A DNA stretch of 64,000 nt. Origin: Lentzea albidocapillata subsp. violacea. Lineage in GTDB: Bacteria > Actinomycetota > Actinomycetes > Mycobacteriales > Pseudonocardiaceae. The DNA lies in the NCBI RefSeq assembly GCF_900100275.1, contig NZ_FNET01000011.1:124001-188000 (forward strand). Reading direction: 5' to 3'. Each line of letters opens with the position of its first letter. Position 1 is the stretch's first letter. Made by a program: the position numbers and the translations under genes. Positions 8,298 through 15,331 of the stretch are shown here, one piece after another. Under the pieces are notes generated by a model. The model did no database searches. It was not told the origin of the DNA and saw only the letters and a list, made by a program, of their open reading frames with translations.

Positions 8298-9140
8298 GTG
8301 TCCTCACGAGTAGCCGTCGTCACCGACTCGACCGCGTCACTCCCGGCCCGTCTGGCGGATCGGTTCAACATCATCACGGTCCCGATGCAGCTCAAGATCG
8401 GGTCGGAGCTGATCGACGAGGCCTACGTGCCGACCGACAGGCTGCTGCGGGCGATGGAGGCGCAGATCCCGATCACGACGCAGCCGCCGGCGCCGGACGC
8501 GTTCTTCTGGGCCTACCAGGACGCGTGGGCCAAGGGCGCGGAGACGATCATCTCGGTGCACGTGACGCCGAAGCTCTCCCCCGCGACGGACGCGGCGAAG
8601 GCGGCCGCGGCCAAGTCGCGCGTGCCGGTGTTCATCGTGGACTCGCACTCGTCGGGGATGACGCTCGGGTTCGCGGCGCTCGCGGCCGCGCGGATCGTGC
8701 AGAGCGGCGGCAACGTCCAGAACGCGCGCAGCGTCGCCGAGCAGCGCGGGCGTGACGCGAACGTGCTGATCTACGTCGACACCCTGCACTACCTGCGCCA
8801 GGCCGGGCGGGTCAGCGCGGCGGCGAAGCTCTTCGGTGACGCGCTCTCGGTGAAACCGCTGCTCACGGTGGTGAACGGCGAGGTGGAACCGTTCGACAAG
8901 GTCGTCGGCCGCGATCGGGCGCTGGCGAAGCTCGTGGACAAGGCCGTGGCGCTCGCGTACGGGCGCAACGCGGACCTCGCGGTCGAGCACTTCGCGGCCG
9001 AGAAGGAGGGCCACGAGCTGCTCCAGATGCTGCAGAAGCGGATCCCGCACGCCCGCGACATCGTCCTGACACAGGTCAGCGCGGCGATCGGCGCGAACGT
9101 CGGGCCGGGCGCACTGGCCGTCACGGTCTCGCCGTTCTGA
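8298..9140 (+). CDS. DegV family fatty-acid-binding protein (copy 2)
   Basis: A 280-residue paralogue of the DegV protein at 3633 with identical length and the same landmarks: RVAVVTDSTASLPARLADRF, VDSHSSGMTLGFA, YVDTLHYLRQAGRVSAAAKL, KPLL, and LTQVSAAIGANVGPGALAV. I take GTG at 8298 as start: it directly precedes the conserved strand, aligns with copy 1, and has a TAACCT -10 eight bases upstream. A longer upstream open frame exists but encodes nothing family-like. Presumed to carry a fatty acid; two copies within 5 kb suggest distinct lipids or conditions. The stop abuts the convergent TetR gene with no spacer. Confidence 0.92.
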   Translation: MSSRVAVVTDSTASLPARLADRFNIITVPMQLKIGSELIDEAYVPTDRLLRAMEAQIPITTQPPAPDAFFWAYQDAWAKGAETIISVHVTPKLSPATDAAKAAAAKSRVPVFIVDSHSSGMTLGFAALAAARIVQSGGNVQNARSVAEQRGRDANVLIYVDTLHYLRQAGRVSAAAKLFGDALSVKPLLTVVNGEVEPFDKVVGRDRALAKLVDKAVALAYGRNADLAVEHFAAEKEGHELLQMLQKRIPHARDIVLTQVSAAIGANVGPGALAVTVSPF

Positions 9141-9791
9141 TCAGAGGTCTGCGACCTCCTCCGCGAGGAGGAGCCCCGGATCGAACCCCATGGGCGTGAG
9201 GTGCCCGGCGAGTTCGAGCGAGAGCACGCCCTGCAGCCGGGTCCAGAAGGACAGGGCGCGGTGCACCGAGGGCGACGGCGCCGGCAGAGCGCCCGCCCAC
9301 CCGTGGTTCAGGCTCAGGACGACGTCGAACGGGGACCGCGGCTGCTCGTCCGGCGAGCCGCCGCAGACCTCCAGCAGCACGGCGAGGATCTCGTCCGCGA
9401 TCGCGGTGATGTCGGCGGGCGCCTGGTAGCCGGGTACGGGCGTGCCGTAGATGAGCATGTACCGCTGCGGGTCGCTCAGCGCCCACTCCCTGATGACCGC
9501 GGCGAGCCCCACGACGGTGGTACCCGCCGCGTGGGCGGCACGGACGGTGTCGGCGAGGCTGCGGTAGGCGTCCCGGATGAGCGCGGTGATCAGCTCGTCG
9601 CGACCGGCGAAGTACCGGTAGAGCGCGGGCCCGCTCATGCCCATCTCCTTGGCGATGGCGTTGAGTGACAACGCTGTCACCCCGGCCGAGGCGATCTGCT
9701 CCCACGCGTGGCGTTTGACCTCGTCGCGCACCTGGGCGCGGTAACGCTCGCGAGGGTTCCGTCCCGTGTGCACGTCTGAGTCCGTCACCAT
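9141..9791 (-). CDS. TetR/AcrR family regulator
   Basis: A 216-residue repressor. The N-terminal HTH is clear: ASAGVTALSLNAIAKEMGMS then GPALYRYFAGRDELI. The C-terminal ligand domain has the TetR_C pattern WALSDPQRYMLIYGTPVPGY. ATG at 9791 has GAAGG upstream. It is transcribed away from a 115-residue membrane protein; the shared 120-base gap carries GTTA/TAAC inverted repeats, the likely operators. It probably represses its neighbour and perhaps itself. Confidence 0.9.
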   Translation of the reverse strand: MVTDSDVHTGRNPRERYRAQVRDEVKRHAWEQIASAGVTALSLNAIAKEMGMSGPALYRYFAGRDELITALIRDAYRSLADTVRAAHAAGTTVVGLAAVIREWALSDPQRYMLIYGTPVPGYQAPADITAIADEILAVLLEVCGGSPDEQPRSPFDVVLSLNHGWAGALPAPSPSVHRALSFWTRLQGVLSLELAGHLTPMGFDPGLLLAEEVADL

Positions 9792-9815
9792 GGTTAGACC
9801 TTCTCACATTCGTTA

Positions 9816-9845
9816 TTGACAGTCACACTGCCTTCGGTTTAGCTT
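9816..9845 (+). promoter_or_regulatory. Promoter of the 115-residue membrane protein
   Basis: A perfect -35, TTGACA (9816-9821), is followed after 18 bases by TAGCTT (9840-9845). The expected transcription start near 9852 leaves about a 60-base leader that contains the inverted repeat at 9860-9885. Confidence 0.6.
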
Positions 9846-9859
9846 CTGCATGTCACCAG

Positions 9860-9885
9860 AGTTATAGCCTCTAACTAGCATAACT
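9860..9885. promoter_or_regulatory. Candidate TetR operator
   Basis: AGTTAT (9860-9865) and ATAACT (9880-9885) are perfect inverted arms. The inner 15 bases (9861-9875) also form an imperfect palindrome, GTTAnAGnCTnTAAC. Flanking TTCGTTA (9809-9815) and TAACGAA (9891-9897) make a further inverted pair. All lie between the TetR gene and its divergent neighbour. Confidence 0.5.
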
Positions 9886-9911
9886 GATACTAACGAACGA
9901 AGGAGACCATC

Positions 9912-10259
9912 ATGAAGACGACCACCACTAACGCCGCTCACCCGTCGAAGTCGGTACTGGTCACGGCCTGGGCCGCCCCGGTCCTGGTCATCGGCCAGTT
10001 CGGCCTGCTCTCCGGCATTCCGATCGCCGTCGTGCTCGGCGCGAGCCTGCGCGACCGCCGTTCGCGGGTGCTCCGCTGGTGGACGGGAGCGCTCACACTC
10101 GCCTACGCCATCCCGTTGACGATGTGGCTCGCCGGTCCGAGCGAGGCTCCCAGCCTGTCGAAGTACATGAGTCCCGCGATGACCGCGGCGCTCGCCGCGA
10201 CGGGTGTCGCGGCGGCCATCGCGCACCAGGTAGTTCGCAGGCGGTCTACTGGCAAGTAA
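9912..10259 (+). CDS. Small membrane protein, probable TetR target
   Basis: A 115-residue protein with about three membrane segments (SVLVTAWAAPVLVIGQFGLL, a segment around WWTGALTLAYAIPLTMWLA, and MTAALAATGVAAAIAHQVV) and a basic tail. AAGGAG lies about 8 bases before the ATG at 9912. No named family recognised. Its strong promoter with an operator-like repeat in the leader and the divergent tetR suggest it is induced when the TetR ligand appears; a transport or stress role is inferred only from this context. Confidence 0.75.
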   Translation: MKTTTTNAAHPSKSVLVTAWAAPVLVIGQFGLLSGIPIAVVLGASLRDRRSRVLRWWTGALTLAYAIPLTMWLAGPSEAPSLSKYMSPAMTAALAATGVAAAIAHQVVRRRSTGK

Positions 10260-10262
10260 CCT
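10257..10262 (+). promoter_or_regulatory. -10-like hexamer before the methyltransferase
   Basis: TAACCT spans the stop codon of the membrane protein and lies 7 bases before the GTG start at 10270, with no Shine-Dalgarno: another possible leaderless start. Confidence 0.35.
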
Positions 10263-10269
10263 GGCGGGC

Positions 10270-10998
10270 GTGACCCTCCCCCTGACCGGCGAACGCACCG
10301 TGCCCGGTATCGCGGAAGAGAACTACTGGTTCCGGCGGCACGAGGCGGCGTATCTACACCTCATCGGCCACTGCGCGGACGCCGTCGTGCTGGAGGCGGG
10401 CTGCGGCGAGGGCTACGGCGCGCAGCTGATCCGCACGGTCGCGCGCCGCGTGATCGCCCTCGACTACGACGAGCTGACCTCGCGGCACGTGTCGCGCGCG
10501 TACCCGCAGCTCGACGTGCTGCGCGGCAACCTGGCGACCCTGCCGTTGCGCGGCGGCAGCGTCGACGTCGTGGCGAACCTGCAGGTCATCGAGCACCTGT
10601 GGGACCAGGAGGAGTTCCTGGCGGAGTGCCGGCGGGTGCTGCGCCCCGGCGGAAAACTCATCGTGACGACGCCGAACAGGCTGACGTTCTCACCCGGCCA
10701 GGACACGCCACTGAACCCGTTCCACACCAGGGAACTCGCACCGTCCGAACTGGACGAGATGCTGCGCGACGCAGGTTTCCGCGTTGACGAACTGACGGGA
10801 CTGCGTCACGGACGAAGGCTTGACACGCTCCTGAACGGACAGATCATCAACGCACAGGTCGAAGTCGCCCTGTCCGGTGCGCCGTGGCCGGCCGAGCTCA
10901 AGGAGGCTGTGGAGTCGGTGACGGTGGAGGACTTCGACATCACCCCTGACGACATGGACGGCTGCCTCGACCTCGTGGCCGTAGCGGTGCGCACGTGA
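10270..10998 (+). CDS. SAM-dependent methyltransferase, Rv3030-like (MGLP cluster)
   Basis: A 242-residue class I methyltransferase. SAM motif I is VVLEAGCGEGYGAQL (about residues 40-54), followed by ALDYDE, the VDVVANLQVIEHLWD strand-helix, and LRPGGKLIVTTPN. It sits directly upstream of, and overlaps by four bases, a GH57 enzyme that is itself followed by a GT4 glucosyltransferase: the order of Rv3030-Rv3031-Rv3032, the M. tuberculosis locus for 6-O-methylglucose lipopolysaccharide, a cytoplasmic polysaccharide that binds fatty acids. By that context it probably O-methylates glucose residues of the growing polymer. Start GTG at 10270. Confidence 0.88.
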   Translation: MTLPLTGERTVPGIAEENYWFRRHEAAYLHLIGHCADAVVLEAGCGEGYGAQLIRTVARRVIALDYDELTSRHVSRAYPQLDVLRGNLATLPLRGGSVDVVANLQVIEHLWDQEEFLAECRRVLRPGGKLIVTTPNRLTFSPGQDTPLNPFHTRELAPSELDEMLRDAGFRVDELTGLRHGRRLDTLLNGQIINAQVEVALSGAPWPAELKEAVESVTVEDFDITPDDMDGCLDLVAVAVRT

Positions 10999-12458
10999 CA
11001 ACCGGAGCTTCGGAAGGCACGTTCTGCCTCGTCCTGCACAGCCATCTGCCCTGGCTCGCGCACCACGGCGCGTGGCCGGTCGGCGAGGAGTGGCTCTACC
11101 AGGCGTGGGCGCACTCGTACCTGCCCCTCGTGGACATGCTGCGGCGGTTCGCCGACGAGGGCCGTTCCGACGTCCTGACGCTCGGCGTCACCCCGGTCCT
11201 GGCCGCACAGCTCGACGACCCGTACTGCTTACGGGGCATGCACGACTGGCTCGGCAACTGGCACCTGCGCTCGCACCTCGCCGGGGAACGGCTGCCCGAG
11301 CTGTCCACGTACGAGCACCGCGCATCCTCCTGGGCACTCGAGAAGTTCGAAAGCCAGTGGCGGCACGGGTTCTCGCCGGTTCTGAGATCCCTTGTGGACT
11401 CCTCGACGATCGAGCTGCTCGGCGGACCGGCCACGCACCCCTTCCAGCCGTTGCTGGACCCGCGGGTGCGGGCCTTCGCGCTGCGGACCGGTCTGGACGA
11501 CACCGCGCTGCGCGTCGGACGTGCGCCGGAAGGGATCTGGGCGCCCGAGTGCGGTTACTCGCCCGGCATGGAGGAGGGCTACGCGGCGGCGGGCGTGCGG
11601 CGGTTCATGGTCGACGGGCCCGCGCTGCACGGCGACACCTCGTCCGCGCACCCCGTCGGCTCGTCGGACGTGCTGGCGTTCGGACGCGATCTGGAGGTCT
11701 CGTACCGCGTCTGGTCGCCGAAGGTCGGCTATCCGGGCGATGCCGCGTACCGGGATTTTCACACCTACGACCACCCGACTGGCCTCAAGCCGTCGCGCGT
11801 GACCGGCAAGAACGTGGCGCCGGAGGACAAGCGGCCGTACGACCCGTCGCTGGCGCGCGAAGCTCTCGACCGGCACGTGGCCGATTTCGTGGAAACGGTC
11901 GTGCGTCGGCTGCGGGCGATCGACGACGGCCTCGTCGTGGCGGCCTACGACACCGAGCTGTACGGGCACTGGTGGCACGAAGGTCCCTTGTGGCTGGAGG
12001 CCGTGCTGCGGGCGTTGCCGGAGGCGGGCGTGCGCGTGACGACGTTGCGGGGCGCCGTCGAGGCCGGGCACGTGGGTGCGCCGGTCGAGCTGCCCGCGTC
12101 GTCGTGGGGCAGCGGCAAGGACTGGCGGGTGTGGGACGGCGCGCAGGTGTCGGACATCGTGTCGCTGAACGAGTCGGTGCAGAAGGAACTGCTGGAACTG
12201 GACTTCTCCGCCGGCGTGCGGAACCCGGTGCTGGACCAGGCGGTGCGCGAGGCGCTGCTGGCGTTGTCGAGCGACTGGGCGTTCATGGTCACGAAGGACT
12301 CGGCCGCCGACTACGCCCGCTACCGCGCGAAGATTCACAGCGATCGCTTCAGCGAGCTCGCGTCGTTGGCGCGAAGCGGTCGCGGACTGGGCAGAGCAAC
12401 GGAGCTCCGCGCGGCGGACGGCCCGTTCGGGCATCTGGACGCGCGAGGAATGGGGTAA
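10995..12458 (+). CDS. GH57 alpha-1,4-glucan branching-type enzyme, Rv3031-like
   Basis: A 487-residue GH57 protein with all five family motifs: HSHLPW (15-20), GGPATHPF (143-150), WAPECGY (182-188, Glu185 nucleophile), YDTELYGHWW (318-327, Asp319 acid/base) and SSWGSGKDW further on. It is expected to make alpha-1,6 branches in, or trim, the alpha-1,4-glucan backbone of MGLP. GTG start overlaps the methyltransferase stop by four bases and the GT4 gene follows after four bases, so the three are coupled. Leu79 is encoded by TTA, rare in this genome. Family and context are strong; branching versus hydrolysis is not settled by sequence. Confidence 0.92.
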   Translation: MTTGASEGTFCLVLHSHLPWLAHHGAWPVGEEWLYQAWAHSYLPLVDMLRRFADEGRSDVLTLGVTPVLAAQLDDPYCLRGMHDWLGNWHLRSHLAGERLPELSTYEHRASSWALEKFESQWRHGFSPVLRSLVDSSTIELLGGPATHPFQPLLDPRVRAFALRTGLDDTALRVGRAPEGIWAPECGYSPGMEEGYAAAGVRRFMVDGPALHGDTSSAHPVGSSDVLAFGRDLEVSYRVWSPKVGYPGDAAYRDFHTYDHPTGLKPSRVTGKNVAPEDKRPYDPSLAREALDRHVADFVETVVRRLRAIDDGLVVAAYDTELYGHWWHEGPLWLEAVLRALPEAGVRVTTLRGAVEAGHVGAPVELPASSWGSGKDWRVWDGAQVSDIVSLNESVQKELLELDFSAGVRNPVLDQAVREALLALSSDWAFMVTKDSAADYARYRAKIHSDRFSELASLARSGRGLGRATELRAADGPFGHLDARGMG

Positions 12459-12462
12459 CGGG

Positions 12463-13710
12463 ATGCGCGTGCTGATGTTGTCGTGGGAGTACCCGCCGGT
12501 GGTCGTCGGCGGGCTGGGCAGGCACGTCCACGCGCTCGCGACACAGCTGGCCGGGCAGGGGCACGACGTCGTCGTGCTGTGCCGCCAGCCCTCCGGCACC
12601 GACGCGATCACCCACCCCACCGTGGACCTGGTGAGCGAGGGCGTGCGGCTGATCCGCGTCGCCGAGGACCCCGCGCACTTCGTGTTCGAGAAGGACCTGC
12701 TGGCCTGGACGCTCGCGATGGGGCACGCGATGACGCGCGCCGGGCTGGCGCTGGGCTCGTGGCGCCCGGACGTCGTGCACGCGCACGACTGGCTCGTCAC
12801 GCATCCGGCCGTCGCGCTGGCGGAGTCCTTCGGCGTGCCGCTGGTCGCGACGATCCACGCGACCGAGGCTGGCCGGCACTCGGGCTGGCTGTCGCACCCG
12901 CTGAACCAGCAGGTGCATTCGGTGGAGTGGTGGCTGGCGAACCGCGCCGACTCCCTGATCACCTGCTCGTCGGCGATGCGCGGCGAGGTCGGCCATCTGT
13001 TCGAAGTGGACACCGCCGAGGTTTCCGTGCTGCACAACGGCATCGAGCCGGGCGGCTGGAAGGTGCGCGCGAAGGACGTCGGCGCCGCCCGCCGCACGTA
13101 CTCGCCGCACGGTGATCCGTTGCTGCTCTTCTTCGGCCGCATCGAGTGGGAGAAGGGCATCCAGGACCTGATCGCCGCACTCCCCCGGATCCGCCGCTTC
13201 CACCGCGGCACGCGCGTCGTCGTGGCCGGCGGCGGGTCGCAGACCGAGTGGTTGCAGGACCAGGCGCGCAAACATCGCGTGCTGCGCGCAGTGGAGTTCG
13301 TCGGCCACCTCTCCGACAGGTCGCTGGCGGCGTTGCTCACCGCGGCCGACGCCGTCGTGCTCCCCTCGCGCTACGAGCCTTTCGGCATCGTGGCCCTCGA
13401 AGCAGCAGCCGCCGGAACGCCCCTGGTCGCGTCGACCGCCGGCGGGCTCGGCGAGGTCGTGCTGGACGGCGTCACCGGCCTGTCGTTCGCCCCCGGTGAC
13501 GTGGACGGACTCACGCGCGCCGTGCGTGACGTGCTGTCAGATCCGGCCTCGGCCGCTGTTCGTGCGCGCGCTGCCAAGGCACGTCTGGTGTCCGACTTCA
13601 ACTGGTCCAAGATCGCCGCCGGCACGGCGTCGGTCTACGAGTCCGCTGTCGTGCGCGAACCACGCGTCCTCGGCCGCCCCAAGATCGCGACGGGAAATCT
13701 GTTCACCTAG
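12463..13710 (+). CDS. GT4 alpha-1,4-glucosyltransferase, Rv3032-like
   Basis: A 415-residue GT-B glycosyltransferase. The N-terminal domain begins with the nucleotide-sugar fold MRVLMLSWEYPPVVVGGLGR and has PDVVHAHDWLVTHPAV. The C-terminal domain has LLLFFGRIEWEKGIQDLIAA and the donor-site SRYEPFGIVALEAAAAGTP with the E-x7-E pattern. Rv3032 elongates the alpha-1,4-glucan chain of MGLP and contributes to glycogen; the same role is expected here from sequence type and the methyltransferase-GH57-GT4 order. ATG at 12463 follows the GH57 stop by four bases. Confidence 0.93.
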   Translation: MRVLMLSWEYPPVVVGGLGRHVHALATQLAGQGHDVVVLCRQPSGTDAITHPTVDLVSEGVRLIRVAEDPAHFVFEKDLLAWTLAMGHAMTRAGLALGSWRPDVVHAHDWLVTHPAVALAESFGVPLVATIHATEAGRHSGWLSHPLNQQVHSVEWWLANRADSLITCSSAMRGEVGHLFEVDTAEVSVLHNGIEPGGWKVRAKDVGAARRTYSPHGDPLLLFFGRIEWEKGIQDLIAALPRIRRFHRGTRVVVAGGGSQTEWLQDQARKHRVLRAVEFVGHLSDRSLAALLTAADAVVLPSRYEPFGIVALEAAAAGTPLVASTAGGLGEVVLDGVTGLSFAPGDVDGLTRAVRDVLSDPASAAVRARAAKARLVSDFNWSKIAAGTASVYESAVVREPRVLGRPKIATGNLFT

Positions 13711-13758
13711 GTCCGCTACAGTCGCCGGTCCCGTTAACAGAAGGTGACCGAGGACTGA

Positions 13759-14535
13759 ATGAACTACCAACGCTTCGTGGCGCTCGGGGACAGCTGCGCC
13801 GAGGGCCTGGACGACCTGCTCCCCGACGGCGGGTACCGAGGCTGGGCGGACCGGGTCGCGTCCGCACTGGACGCGCCGGGCTTCCGCTACGCCAACCTCG
13901 CCGTGCGCGGCCGCCGTCTCGACCAGATGCTGGTGGAGCAGGTCCCGTCCGCCACGGCGTTGGAGCCCGACCTGGTGGTGCTCTTCGGCGGCGGCAACGA
14001 CGTGATGTCCAACGCGACCTTGACGCAGATCGCACAACGGGCGGACGCGATGGTGCGCGCCGTGACGTCGTTCGCGCCGACCGTCGCCGTCTTCACGTTG
14101 AGCGACATCTCGCACCGCATGCCGTTCGGCCGGCGCATGCGCCCACGCATCGAGACCTTGAACTCCGCGATGCGCACCGCGGCTTCCCGCTACGGCGCGA
14201 TTCTGGTCGACGTGGAGGCCGACGAGTGCGTGCACGACTCACGCTACTTCGGCCCAGACCGCCTGCACCTGTCGTCGTTGGGGCACAGGCGGTTGGCCGG
14301 CCACGTGCTGTCGGCGCTCGGCATCCCGTTCGACGAGTCCTGGCTCGCGCCGCTGGAGGGCAAGGCCGCGGCCACGTCGGTGCTGGACCACTGGCGGTGG
14401 CTGCGTGACCAGGTGCTGCCGGTCGCGTACTCGCGGACGCGCAACAAGCTGATCGGGCGGCAGCCGGGTGACGGTTTCGTGCCCAAGCGCCCGGAGCTCG
14501 CGCCGCTGACCTGGCCGCAGCGCGTAGCTCGCTGA
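13759..14535 (+). CDS. SGNH/GDSL hydrolase
   Basis: A 258-residue SGNH hydrolase without a signal peptide. Block I is ALGDSCAEGLDD (Ser near residue 12), the block III-like motif is FGGGNDV, and block V is DRLHLSSLGHRRL (Asp-x-x-His). GAGGA precedes the ATG at 13759. Sitting between the MGLP glucosyltransferase and the OctT-like acyltransferase, it may remove or edit acyl groups on MGLP precursors; that is inference. Family members are generic esterases. About 80 C-terminal residues extend beyond the hydrolase core (EGKAAATSVLDHWRWLRDQV). Confidence 0.88.
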   Translation: MNYQRFVALGDSCAEGLDDLLPDGGYRGWADRVASALDAPGFRYANLAVRGRRLDQMLVEQVPSATALEPDLVVLFGGGNDVMSNATLTQIAQRADAMVRAVTSFAPTVAVFTLSDISHRMPFGRRMRPRIETLNSAMRTAASRYGAILVDVEADECVHDSRYFGPDRLHLSSLGHRRLAGHVLSALGIPFDESWLAPLEGKAAATSVLDHWRWLRDQVLPVAYSRTRNKLIGRQPGDGFVPKRPELAPLTWPQRVAR

Positions 14536-14538
14536 CCG

Positions 14539-15291
14539 TCAGGCCGAAGCGTCCTCCGCCCGCTTGGTCAGGGCGTCCTTGGCCTTGCGGGCCATGTCCG
14601 CGATGTCCGCCCGCCGCTGCGCATCGGCCTCGTAGTCGGCCCGCCGATCCCGCACCACCCGAGCCGGCATCCCGACCGCGATCTTGAAGTCCGGCACGTC
14701 CCCACGCACCACGGCGTGCGCGCCGAGCACGCACCCACGCCCGACGCGCGTGCCGCGCAGCACCGTCACCTTGGTGCCGAGCCAGCAGTCCGGCCCGATC
14801 CGCACCGGCGACTTCACGATGCCCTGGTCCTTGATCGGCAGCGTGATGTCCTCGACCTTGTGGTCGAAGTCGCAGATGTAGACCCAGTCCGCGACGAGGG
14901 ACGACGCGCCGATCTCGATGTCGAGGTAGCAGTTGACCGTGTTGTCCTTGCCGAACACGACCTTGTCGCCGATGCGCAGCGACCCCTCGTGGCAGCGGAT
15001 GGCGTTGCCGTCGCCGATGTGCACCCAGCGGCCGATCTCCAGGCGGCCGAAGCCCGGCCTTGCCATGACCTCGACGCGCTTGCCGAAGAACACCATGCCG
15101 CGCAGGACGACGTGCGGGTTGAGCAGGCGGAACTTCAGCAGGCGCCAGTACCGCACGATGTACCAGGGGGTGTAGGCGCGGTGGCGCAGGACCCAGCGCA
15201 GGGACGCCAGTGTGAGGAACCGCGCCTGCATCGGGTCACGGCGCGACCTGCGCCAGCGAGTCCAGACCGGGGCACCCCACATCGAAGTCAT
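14539..15291 (-). CDS. Hexapeptide-repeat acyltransferase, OctT/Rv3034c-like
   Basis: A 250-residue left-handed beta-helix acyltransferase. Residues 60-210 hold hexapeptide turns such as IGRWVHIGDGNAIRCHEGSL and VRIGPDCWLGTKVTVLRGTR, ending in VGMPARVVRDR, as in maltose/galactoside acetyltransferases. In mycobacteria the equivalent gene in this cluster (Rv3034c, OctT) octanoylates diglucosylglycerate, the MGLP precursor; I infer the same class of reaction. ATG at 15291 is the first start in the gap before the divergent LuxR-type gene; ATG at 15282 is an alternative. Faces the SGNH gene tail to tail. Confidence 0.83.
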   Translation of the reverse strand: MTSMWGAPVWTRWRRSRRDPMQARFLTLASLRWVLRHRAYTPWYIVRYWRLLKFRLLNPHVVLRGMVFFGKRVEVMARPGFGRLEIGRWVHIGDGNAIRCHEGSLRIGDKVVFGKDNTVNCYLDIEIGASSLVADWVYICDFDHKVEDITLPIKDQGIVKSPVRIGPDCWLGTKVTVLRGTRVGRGCVLGAHAVVRGDVPDFKIAVGMPARVVRDRRADYEADAQRRADIADMARKAKDALTKRAEDASA

Positions 15292-15331
15292 GCGCGGCAC
15301 TTTAACTCCGGGCCAGGAACGGAACGGCATC

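Noticed and set aside
11229..13340. 703-codon open frame on the minus strand
   Set aside because: It lies opposite the GH57 and GT4 genes, which have complete catalytic motifs; the opposite-strand product is Arg/His/Pro-rich with no domain.
15212..15331. Longer N-terminus for the large LuxR-type regulator
   Set aside because: The extra 40 residues would overlap the divergent OctT-like start and have no homology; ATG 15332 has a ribosome site.
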